Part shown: piece by piece, positions 12,430-22,806 of the stretch
Layout: every line of letters starts with the position of its first letter
Position numbering within the stretch: the stretch's first letter is position 1
Assembly (NCBI GenBank): GCA_021397835.1
Contig: JAJFZO010000747.1
Coordinates: 5,086,501-5,150,500, forward strand
Length of the DNA stretch: 64,000 nt
Source of the DNA: Moringa oleifera
Lineage: Eukaryota > Streptophyta > Magnoliopsida > Brassicales > Moringaceae
Reading direction: 5' to 3'
Notes under the pieces: generated by a model
Told to the model about the DNA's origin: nothing
Databases searched by the model: none
Seen by the model: only the letters and a program-made list of their open reading frames with translations
Program-made: the position numbers and the translations under genes

Positions 12430-13600
12430 CTTATATTGAACACCTAACAATGATACACTAGAATTTTCATACGTTGGCATAATGAAAAAACTCAATGATC
12501 TATGCTTAAATATAATATTAGAATAATGACAAGCAAAGTATCTTTTTTTCAAGTACGATTACAATTATATAGGATGGATAGGTATTATTTTTGTTCCATT
12601 CTTAGAGAGGATTTTCACTATAATAAGCTTATACAAGCAAGTGACTCATAAAAATTTCAATAATACCTCCTTATGGTTCTTCAATGCATGAAGCACATTA
12701 CTAATGTATCATAAATATGTACTCCAAGAACAAGTAAAGAGAAAACTATGAAATTCAAATAAACTGATTACAAAATAAACTTGTTTATTCTAGTGAGAGC
12801 ACCTTTTTAAGACAATCTCAAATGAGGACTACTATTTAAAGGTTAACTATAACTAGTTAATTCCTAAACAAGTTTCTAAGATTGCACCTCAATCTATTAT
12901 GGTAACAGGAGGTGATGGTAGATAAACTTCAATACCTACTTAAGCAAACCAATTACTAATGACAAATCCGAACGATGTATTTTTGAATAATAACATAACA
13001 ATGCAATCACATATATTATCAACATATCAAACTATAATTGAAGTGCAAACTTTACTAAAAAAATAATTTAAAAAACTATACAATGTATTGTCAATATATA
13101 TGACTGATATTAAATAAAATAAAAAACAAACTAGTTAGCAATAATTAATGATTAAGTTTCATATGTGACACCGTTATAGTACTTTCCTTCGCAAAACGAG
13201 ATCAACGTTTATAAGTGACTAATTAATACTCTCTTAAATTTGAAAATTATAATTCGAATTAAAATAAATTATTAAAAATTTTAAACTACATCAAATAAAA
13301 TACAAAAAGTTAAAAATATAATTTCATAAATGAAAAAAATCAAATGAAATTTTGTGCATATTAAACCAGTATTATTTATAATATGCAAATGACAAATTAA
13401 ATTTTCTAACTGTATATGAATATTAGAGTAGTAATAAAAATTTTAAATTTAATGGTAAACTGAATGAATTTTTAAATTATTAAAAAATTTTATTTTCAAT
13501 ATAACAATTATAATTAATAACATCATAATTATTCTATTAAAAAATCATACTTTTCACATTTTTTTTAAATCTAGCTAAAAAATACATTAAGAAAACACGA
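12430..13600. other. AT-rich DNA without a recognisable gene
   Basis: The composition becomes extremely AT-rich and stops occur in all frames. It lies between the CACTA remnant and the AT tandem array, and could be the distal end of either. Confidence 0.5.
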
Positions 13601-13604
13601 GGTA

Positions 13605-15410
13605 ATTTATATAATTATTAACCATTCTTATTTTTTATAATAATTACATGAAATAATATTATAATTATTTAATTTAGTGTAAAATTACAAAATTTAAAAT
13701 AAAATTTTTTGTCATAAGACTTTTTTATAAAGTAAAAATTTAGTAAAATATGGATAAAAATGAAGTAATGATAAAGTAAAATAATTTTTGTAATTATTAA
13801 CTATTATTATTTTTATTTTAAAAATTACAACATTATAATTTTTCAATTATAAAACTTATTGTGTTGTAACTAATCTATCAAACGTGGATAAAAACTGGAG
13901 TAATAAGAAATTCAATTTATTTTCATAACTATTAACTATTATTACATTTATTACAAAATTTACAAAAAATAATATCATAAATTTTTTCATAAAAACTTTT
14001 CATAGTGTAAGAAAATGGGAAATTTTAATTAAAAATAGAATAATTATAAAGTGAATTAATTTTTATAGCTATTAACTAATATTATTTTATTAAAAAATTT
14101 ACAAAAAAATATATTTATAATTTTTCTCACACAACATTTTGTTCTAATGTCAAAAAATTTAGTAAATCTAGATGATGATGATGATGATAATAATAATAAA
14201 TCAATTAATTTTATAATTACTAACTACTATTATTGTTGAAAAAAATGACAAAAAGATATAATTTCCCACATAAAAAAACTTCTTGTAGTGTAAAAATAAT
14301 TTTGTAAATTTGAATAATAAAATGTAATAAAAATGAATTCACTTAATTTTTATAATTATAACTATTCTTATTTTTTATTTTCACAATTACAATAAATAAC
14401 ATTATAATTATTCTCATTATGAGGTAAATTTTGAAAATCTATTAACAAAAGTATAATAATAAAAATAGTTAATTTTTCTATTTTATTAACTTTTTTTATT
14501 CTTATATATTATAAGTATTTTGATTCTGCAATTAAAAACTGGATAAAAATATAATAAAAATAAAGTGAAATAATTTTTATAATTATTAACTATTTCAATT
14601 ATTATTATTAGAAAATATAATTTTGATAAGTATATAATTTATAACATAAAATTTAAACTACAATAAATAATTACTGAAATTTTGTTTTGACAAATGCTTT
14701 ATCATATTTCTTAAATATATATGATAATTATAACAATAATAAATTGAATTAATTTTATAATTACTTACTATTATTATTTTTAAAAAAATTACAAAAAGAT
14801 ATAATTTCTCTCATAAAAAAACTTCTTCTAATATAAAAATAATTTAGTAAATCTGAATAAGAAAATATAATAACAATAAACTCAATTAATTTTTAGAATT
14901 AAAATAAATGACATTATAATTATTCTCATACTATAATAAAATTTAAAATTTTGATCAAGAAAAATATAATAATAAAGGTAATTAATTTTATATTTAGTAA
15001 CTTTTCTTATTATTATATAAAAATTACTATAGCCTAACATTACAATTATTTTCATTTTGCCAAAGAAAAATTAAAATTTAGAAAAAAAATATAATAACAA
15101 TAATGTGAAATAATTTTTATACTTATTAACTATTTCAATTTTATTATAAAAGTTACAAGTTTTATAAATATATGATTTATAATATAAAATTTAAATTACA
15201 ATAAATAATTACTAAAATTTTGTTGCGATGAGTATCATATTTTTTAAAAAATATAGATGATTTCTATAATAATATTAAAAATATTTAAAATTAGTAATAA
15301 ATAAAAATGTAGTTTTTTATGTAAAAATCCATAACATTATCAAAAATATAAACACTTTACTCAATAATAATAATGTCAATTAAATAATATAATTAACTAT
15401 TATAATTTTC
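13605..15410. repeat. Degenerate AT-rich tandem array, period about 140 bases
   Basis: A core like TAATTATTAACTATTATTATT recurs at about 13611, 13791, 13926, 14066, 14211, 14351, 14481, 14581, 14761, 14991, 15121 and 15382. The later spacing is less regular. Between cores the same subparts recur in order: AAAAATTACAAAA, TATAATTTTTCTCAT, AAAAAACTTCTTGTAGTGTAAAAAT, then TTTAGTAAATNTGGATAAAAATGAAGTAAT. Copies differ by many substitutions and indels, so the array is old. No coding potential is visible. Confidence 0.65.
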
Positions 15411-15454
15411 ATTATAAAAATTACTCAACTTATGTGTATGTATACATATAAATA

Positions 15455-15475
15455 TCTATATATATATATATATAT
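15455..15475. repeat. TA microsatellite
   Basis: Short (TA)n run flanked by ATGTGTATG-like sequence. Confidence 0.8.
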
Positions 15476-15894
15476 ATGTATGTCCACGTGTATTAAATAA
15501 TAACATATAAGTAAAATTACAATACATAATTATTAATTTTTTATTTTGAAAATTGTAAAAATATAATGAAGTAGTACTTCTTGTCTTCCTTCCTTACCTA
15601 TTTATCTCTTGATTTACAAGAACTGCTTGCAAAGTTTACAGAAAACTCAAATCCAAACTTAGAACTCAAATTATGCATTGAAAATTAAATAATAACTAGA
15701 ATGTATAATTATAAGTTGAAAGCAAAACAATCACAATATAAGAATAACACTAAACCATTGAATCTAGTATTGAGTTAAGTGTTAACAGAATATATGCAAT
15801 AGCCATATAAAGCCTTTACTTTGTTTCTTCCTTATTCTTATTCTTGTTTGCTACTTCAAGTTCTTATTTACTTATCTCAAATCACAGTGATGAT

Positions 15895-15898
<4 letters not shown>

Positions 15899-15930
<32 letters not shown>
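15899..15930. repeat. TA microsatellite
   Basis: (TA)n run followed by a short CA run; it accounts for the tyrosine/isoleucine repeat in the open frame crossing it on the minus strand. Confidence 0.9.
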
Positions 15931-15936
<6 letters not shown>

Positions 15937-16129
15937 TACACCAATTCACAATCAATTTACATAAAAAAGTAATTACTAAATTATTACTAAGAACAAAAAT
16001 TATATTATGATATGAAGTTACAAAAAAATAGTTATTAGCAAAACGAGACAATACCCTTGTTGCTTCCACTAGTGAAGAAGAACCTGAATTGTGAAATAAA
16101 GTTGATATTCTTAAACCCAAAGAACACTT

Positions 16130-16460
16130 AAAAAAAATTGTGTCAAAACCTTAAAAACATCTACAATTGTTTTATAATAAACCAAAAATCCTCAAATTTT
16201 ATGTACATGAAACCCAAAGAACCTATAATAATTTCTAAATCAAAATCTCAAACTTGTTGTATGAAAATCCAAAATCCTCAAACATTTCGTGTATATTATT
16301 TAATCAAAATCTAAAAAATCCATTAAATTGATGTGCTTAAACCGAAAAAACACCTTAAAATTTTTGTGCCAAAACCCTAACACACCTTTAAGTTGTTATG
16401 CCGATAATTAGAACCCCTAAAATTTGATCAAAATGAAACTCAAAATACCCCAAAATTTAT
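16130..16460. repeat. Imperfect short direct repeats, A- and C-rich
   Basis: Variants of AAACCCTAAAAATTTGTG and AAAATCCTCAAATTTT recur roughly every 40-60 bases (for example near 16130, 16185, 16270, 16350 and 16415). No coding frame or terminal repeat was found. It may be the subterminal part of an unidentified element. Confidence 0.4.
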
Positions 16461-16639
16461 TTAATTATAATGCTAAAGACAGTAATAGAATAATTGTACG
16501 ACCTTAAATTTTTCAATCCCGACATTATATAATGTTGGAAGAGAGAGAAAGAGAAAGAATGAGAGAAAAAAGATAAATTTTTCAATGCCAAAAGTTGGCA
16601 TGCAAAGGAGTGTCTCTTGTAATGGTGAATATTAGTTGG

Positions 16640-17310
16640 TTTTAACCAAACCAACTAATCAATTGAATTAATTTCGATTAATTTGATTCTATTTTTTGAT
16701 TTTTTTATTAATAATTTAACTATATAGTTTATTTAATTGGCTTATTCCATCGGTTTTTAATCAAAAGTTTTTTCGATCGAACTTATCCAAAAATTGACTT
16801 TTTTATTTTAATTATTTATTATATTTATTTTTATTATTAATAACTATTAAATTAATTTTCTTTATGGAAACATAAATCTTTTTATGATGGAAGTAATGAA
16901 AAAATAAAGATAAAAAAATTGTATTGTGTAAAAAGTCATTATGTTTGTTCATGAAATTATTATGTAATTTATGTAGTTAACTTATAATATTATATCATGT
17001 CTAATTTTGTAGAATTTGATTTATTGTAAAAGTTTAATTTGATAATATACACATTAATTATAGTTGCGGAATGATAACAAAATTTTTGTGTGAATTTAAT
17101 ATCAATTAATTTATTTTAGTTGACTATTTATTAAAAAGTTTGATTCATTTAGTAATTAATTAAAAAAATAAAATCAAATTAATTTAATCAATTTTTATTA
17201 ACATTGGACCAGTTTTTAATTTTTTTTAACAAGTTTGGTTAATTCAATCTTTAGAAATCGAATTGATCAAACTGATTGAATGCTTGTCTATATGCACACC
17301 TCCATAATAC
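16640..17310. mobile_element. MITE-like AT-rich unit with roughly inverted ends
   Basis: The left end (AACCAAACCAACTAATCAATT) and the reverse complement of the right end (GATTGAATTAACCAAACTTG near 17232-17255) are similar in composition and order. The interior is AT-rich and non-coding. Units ending in TTGGTTAATTCAAT-type sequence are common in eudicot genomes. No target-site duplication was identified, so this remains tentative. Confidence 0.35.
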
Positions 17311-17319
17311 TTTTGAAGT

Positions 17320-19260
17320 GAGAAAAAAAAATAAAAATTAAGACAATGAATGAGAGAGAAACTAAAGATAAAACATAAGGTATATATAGAAATCCTATAT
17401 TGAATTCACTTTTCACTTCAAAATTATATGTTTAGTTTTTAAATTTGAATTTCAATTTGATAAATTAAAATTTGTCAATTAAAGTTTTAAATGAATTTAA
17501 TTTTGAAATGTCAAAAAATAAGTATATGTAATTACAAAAATTTATTTACCACTCGAGAAAAATAAAAGAAACAAAGAAAAGTTCTTTTGGTTCCCTCTTC
17601 TTTTTCTTTATCCAAAAAATAAAAATAAAAATAAAAATTATTTGTTGATAACCTATTTATCTAAATATTGACTTTTTAATATATATTTAGTGAAAATTTT
17701 ATTTCACAAATCAAATATTTTTTATTATTTTAATTTGAACTTTTTATTAAAATAATTTCAATATCTTTATAAAAGTTAAAAATTTTTTAAAGTGCTATAT
17801 TAGTAAAAAGAAAAAGTGCATTGATAAAACCATAAATATTTAATTATCTTACAATAAAATAAAAAATCCTTATAATCTCACAAGATCCTTTTTTTTTTTT
17901 CTTTGTCACAACTCTTTCTCTGGTTGATGATAAATGAAGTATGACCAATTGCCATTGGATTTGTCCATTTGATTATACCATGCCATTCCCTATTAGATTT
18001 AATTTGATATTAACTATTTTATAAATTTTTAAAAAATATAATTTATTTTAAAAAACCTTTTATTTATTGAGCCATTTTAATTATTGATTGTAATTTAAAA
18101 AAATGAAAATATCCTTAATAACTGTTTTTCCCTTTTTATTTACTCAAGAAATAGAAATTACAAAATATAATATGAAACGGTTTAATTATTATTATTATTT
18201 TAATAGAACGGTTCCATATTTGCATGATAATCACTTAAAGAAGTGGTGGAATTTTAAGGTCAAAAGGCACCGACCTCACATCACTCTCATGTGGCCCTAA
18301 TTTTATTTTATCCTATTTATTTGTATCATTATTTTGAATTAAAAATTCAAAAAAAAAAAAAACTATGATTACCATCAATCTTAACCTAAGAGGGTCCCAC
18401 TCATAATCTTCATCATCCAACATTACTAGTAGTCACCATCTGGAACAAGCCAAGTGGCCCCACCACCTCTTATCCATGATGCGCTTGATATCTCCCACTG
18501 GACAAAAATTATTTTCCGCACATTACAAAAACAAATAAATAAATAACTAGGATTCTGTGGTGCAAGCACTACCGTATTTAACTTACAATTATAGAGTTGG
18601 CTCCTCTTAGTATTTTCTTACTTTCACTTAAATAGAAAAATAGATTTAAAAAATGAATTTTTATTTTAAACAATTTTTTAAAAGTCAGATTCCAATTCAT
18701 CCTGCCTATCTCTTGGGTGGCAAACAAAATTTTTAATCGATTTTAATTAATTAAAATTAATTTTATTAATTTATATTATCCAATAAAATACTATTTATAT
18801 AAAATAGAATTTAAATTTTTTCAAAATAATTATTTTAATTTTATTATTTTTCTTAAAAATTATTATTATTTATTTTAAGAATATATATTAAATAATTATA
18901 ATTATTTAGTGCATGATGATGATTTAATTTTTATTTGATTTTTAATTTTTGATTAATATAATAAAAATATACTATTAATTAATAAATATCGATTACTTTG
19001 TATATACTATCCAATATTTGGGTAAGTATCTCAATCGATTAAAAAAGATTAAATATGATGTAAATATAATTTAATTAATAAATAATGTTTTTCTAATTTA
19101 TTATTCTATTAATTTTGAATTTTTCTCAATCATAGAATAAATAAAGAAGAATGGCATTATGCATGCCAATTAGATGAATTATGTAATTAAATTAAGACAT
19201 TACTATCAAGATAATTAAATGTCATATTATCTACTTCTATAAATAAAAATTTTAAAAAAA
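17320..19260. other. AT-rich intergenic DNA upstream of GALT29A
   Basis: No gene is seen. GC content rises locally at about 18260-18300 and 18380-18500, where GTCCCAC- and GTGGCCC-type strings occur. These could be distal promoter sequence for the plus-strand gene downstream. Confidence 0.45.
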
Positions 19261-20013
19261 TTATCAGTCAGCTCCATGATTCCAGCCTGCTTCAGAGCCA
19301 GCTGCGGGTGTAACTGCACCAATGCCTGTGCGATGCATGGTATCACTTTCCTTCACACACACGAGCCCTCCACTAGAAGCACAGTGCAGAGTTTAGGGGC
19401 CATGCTTTTCACCTGACGTTCCTGTCCACCTGGGCTTGTTATTTTTTTCTCCATTGATTCCAAACAGAGAGCTCAAAGCCAGACCAGTAGCTCTCAGTTT
19501 TCACTGGCTTTGCTTCCACATATGTAGTGTTTCTTCCATTCTTTTTCGAGTGTTTAACCTTCCCTTGGCTGCTGTGGATCCTTCCTTTTTGCAAGTCTAC
19601 ACACTCTTAGAACTCTCACTTTGTGCGCCGCCCGAGCTGTAGGCTCTCTATTCATAAATCTTGTAACCCATCATGAAATCTCGACTCCTTAATCAGACTC
19701 CTTATGAAGATTTCACTTGCTTATAGTGGTGGCTACCAGATTCCAGACCTATTTATTTAACTTTTGGGTATTTTTGATAAAGGAAGATACAAGGGATACA
19801 TATTTTAAGCAAGAATCATTTTTTGCTTTTCATCCTGTTTCTTGTAAATATTTGATCTGGGTTGCGCGTGGTTGGCTCTCTTTTGTGATGCCAAAGCTTG
19901 TTGAAGCCGAGGATGGATCTGAGTCTGACGCTGATACCTTGAAGATCCGTACAGTCAATGTGTGGCAACATTTAGCGATACCTATCAACCGGTCTGGTGA
20001 TTTCATTGCGCCA
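19261..20013 (+). promoter_or_regulatory. Probable 5' leader region of GALT29A
   Basis: The GC content rises sharply at 19261 and stays gene-like. Several upstream ATGs are present, including a 68-codon open frame at 19436-19642. The 297 bases before the chosen start (from 19717) are open in frame with the coding sequence. A T-rich stretch ending in TTATAG near 19726 could be the acceptor of a leader intron. No cap site can be fixed by eye. Confidence 0.5.
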
Positions 20014-21174
20014 ATGAAACGATCTGTCCGTCCCTTCTTCAGTCTGCTGCTGCTCTTTGTGTTCGCTGCCACGCTCGGTTGCAGGATCGCCATTGGTCGG
20101 AGCTTCAGCTCCCTTGTTGAGCTGGAGAGCAATATGCTCCGGCCACCCGCTCCGGTTTTCAATGACACCTTGCTGAAATACGCGGCCATTGACATAGCAG
20201 AAGCTAAGTCGAGGCTAGAGATAGACCAATTGCTCGAAGGCAACTTTGGGAGTCAAGCGCGGTACCGGACATTCGCATCCTGGAGGAGATTCAATCACCA
20301 TGATGCCAGAGCTAGGTCAGGCTTACCGGTAATGCTCAGGTCCCCTAAATTCTATAGGTATTGGTTGGATTTTAGGAGGAATTTGCATGATTGGGCTCGA
20401 AAGAAAATGTTTCAACCTGCTATCATGACGGACTTAATTAGATTAGTAAAGCATCCCATTGACAGGCACAATGGCTTGGTGGTGGGTCAGGACCGACGGT
20501 TCTCGTCGTGTGCTGTGGTGGGGAATAGTGGGATTTTGTTGAATAGTGAATATGGGAAGTTGATTGATCGCCATGAAGCAGTAATTCGATTGAACAATGC
20601 TAGAACTGATAGATATGAGCGCAATGTGGGGTCAAAAACTAGTATCTCGTTTGTAAATAGCAACATTCTGCATCTTTGTGCTAGGAGAGATGGCTGTTTT
20701 TGCCACCCATATGGAATGAATGTGCCGATAGTAATGTACATTTGCCAACCGGTGCATTTCTTGGATTACACTGTGTGCAATTTATCCCACAAAGCACCTT
20801 TGATCATCACCGATCCTAGGTTCGATGTGTTGTGTACTAGGATAGTGAAGTATTATTCCTTGAAGCTGTTTGCAGACAAGACAGGAAAGTCATTAGACGA
20901 ATGGGGCTCCAGCCATGATGGTTCCATGTTCCATTACTCCTCTGGAATGCAAGCTGTTATGTTAGCTTTGGGAATATGTGATAGAGTTAGTATATTTGGC
21001 TTTGGGAAGTCAGATTCAGCTAAACATCATTACCATACCAATCAGAAGGCTGAGCTTACACTACATGATTATGAGGCTGAGTATGCATTTTATCATGATT
21101 TAGTGGAGAATCAGCATGCAATACCATTCCTCTCAGACAAGTTTAAGATCCCTCCAGTGGTAATTTATCACTGA
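20014..21174 (+). CDS. GALT29A: GT29 sialyltransferase-like protein, beta-1,6-galactosyltransferase GALT29A orthologue, 386 aa
   Basis: Golgi type II membrane glycosyltransferase of CAZy family GT29. The Arabidopsis homologue extends beta-1,6-galactan side chains of arabinogalactan proteins. The N-terminus [20 protein letters not shown] gives a short basic tail and a membrane anchor at about residues 8-24. Sialyl motif L lies at about 164-214 ([16 protein letters not shown], then [10 protein letters not shown] and [10 protein letters not shown]). Motif S lies at about 307-331 ([23 protein letters not shown]). The HHYH motif is at 338-341 and a VS-like HDYEAEY at 351-357. The coding part is intronless. 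I chose the ATG at 20014 because MKRSVRP and the anchor directly after it match my recollection of the Arabidopsis GALT29A start. The frame stays open for 99 more codons upstream, which would bury the anchor inside the protein. Plants make little or no sialic acid, so sialyltransferase activity is not expected. Confidence 0.95.
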   Translation: MKRSVRPFFSLLLLFVFAATLGCRIAIGRSFSSLVELESNMLRPPAPVFNDTLLKYAAIDIAEAKSRLEIDQLLEGNFGSQARYRTFASWRRFNHHDARARSGLPVMLRSPKFYRYWLDFRRNLHDWARKKMFQPAIMTDLIRLVKHPIDRHNGLVVGQDRRFSSCAVVGNSGILLNSEYGKLIDRHEAVIRLNNARTDRYERNVGSKTSISFVNSNILHLCARRDGCFCHPYGMNVPIVMYICQPVHFLDYTVCNLSHKAPLIITDPRFDVLCTRIVKYYSLKLFADKTGKSLDEWGSSHDGSMFHYSSGMQAVMLALGICDRVSIFGFGKSDSAKHHYHTNQKAELTLHDYEAEYAFYHDLVENQHAIPFLSDKFKIPPVVIYH

Positions 21175-22806
21175 ACCCCTCTTCAAATCTTTTTTACTTT
21201 TTGTGGAAACTACTTTATTTGTGTCTGTCTAGCTTAAGTTGGTGTGTTTTTTTTTTATTTTTTATCAGAGTAGTTTAAGTGGATGTATCTTTTGTTTATC
21301 AGAATAGTTTAAGTTGGTGTATTAAGGTTGTATTTGTAATCTCCTATCAAGCAGAGAAACATAGTTGTCCAAGATGTTTGCTTCACAATCTGGCCCTGTA
21401 CCATCAAAGATGTTGAGGGCAAACAATATGTAAAATTTCAAACAACAATTTTGTTTTCAAGATTTGGATTCTCTCCCATTCATTGAAGTTCAACTTCTTC
21501 TTTAGTGCATACTCTTCCTGTATTTCGTGTTTTTTCTCTTGGCATGGAAGAATCACATGAATTACTACGTATGAGTTTTGGAGTCTATAGCAGGTGTAGG
21601 ATTGAGCTCCGGTTAGCACATGGAGGACGTTTTAGGCTCTTCACCAAGGAATCTTACATTTCTATAAGATGGGTATGGTAAGTGAAGGTTTCCTCTTTCA
21701 TGCTGAAGCAGCAATCTCCTGTAATGTTTCACTTTGATCTTCTATAGGATCCCATTGACCAGAAAGTAGCTGCAAATTTGTTGTACTGTTCAACCAACTT
21801 CTGGATAATATTCATTTGAATGACTTTCTACAGTTACCAAATCATTTTGAACAGCCTAGCCTTTTGATTGTGGCTCGTTGGGAGTTCATCAGAAGCCAGG
21901 AGCTGTATATAAGCTTTATTTTCCTCCTTCAAGGGTAAAGATGACTGTGTAGTTAATCAACATTTAAGGGCATTCCCATATTAGGACTTTTAACAGCTTC
22001 TATACATGTTATTGTTGTTCTTTAGATGCTCTGGTAAGTCACATAGGAGTATCTGGCATTGCCAGAGCAAGCTGCACATCCTCAGCCCATTTTGACAGCC
22101 AAAGATCTCTAGGCGCAATCTATGGATCTAGTCCTGTTGGGTTTTTTTGTACTGTGCCATTAAGATGGTAGAGATGCCACTTTAATTCTTGAATGAATTG
22201 ATTTATGACAACCTCTCTCTGCTTTACAGATGTAGGACAATTATTTTGGGCTATGCTATGATCTGTCTTTTGCTTTCCTCCCTTTTAATTTTTTTGGCGT
22301 CTTCTCCGTACATTCTGTTCTTTCCTCTTGGAAGATTCCAAGTTTTGAATATCATTACCAGTTTCCACTAGCCATTGTCAATGCTCGAAAGAACAATAAA
22401 TCCGAAGATTCTGAAAGAACTTGTTCACTGTTTGGCAGTCCTTTAATAGATTGATTGATGCTATTCTCTGGTTTGAGGAAAGTACGAAATTAAGATAGTC
22501 CCCAGAAAAAGCATAAAAATTTTTGCAGCACTAAAGGCATTAACTGTCTCTCTCAAGGGAAGGAATAAGAACAAAGACACTGGAAAATTCACTGGGACTG
22601 GGTCTTTTACTTGCTCAAAAGCGAGAAAACAGTCATTACAGAGATGTCTATTGGTGTTGTCAGTACACAGAAGGCCATCACTGAGATATTAGTGATGAAT
22701 ATACACAACCAAAAACCATGTACATCCCCCGACAAGGCCATCTTTGGTGTTTATATACGCGGAAAAAACTTGTCTCAACTCTGATTAAACCCCAAAAGAA
22801 CTCCCA
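21175..22806. other. Converging 3' ends of GALT29A and PARP3
   Basis: The two genes are transcribed toward each other here. GALT29A 3' UTR sequence is expected after 21174 and PARP3 3' UTR sequence (minus strand) below 22807. A near-duplicate AGTTTAAGT(G/T)GGTGTAT string occurs at about 21270-21320. No further gene was found. Confidence 0.5.

Noticed and set aside
15872..16120. 82-codon frame with alternating Tyr-Ile
   Set aside because: Produced by a (TA)n microsatellite.
19717..20013. Extending the GALT29A protein to 485 residues
   Set aside because: The extension would move the membrane anchor to the middle of the protein; the internal start matches the recalled family N-terminus. Kept as a finding only.
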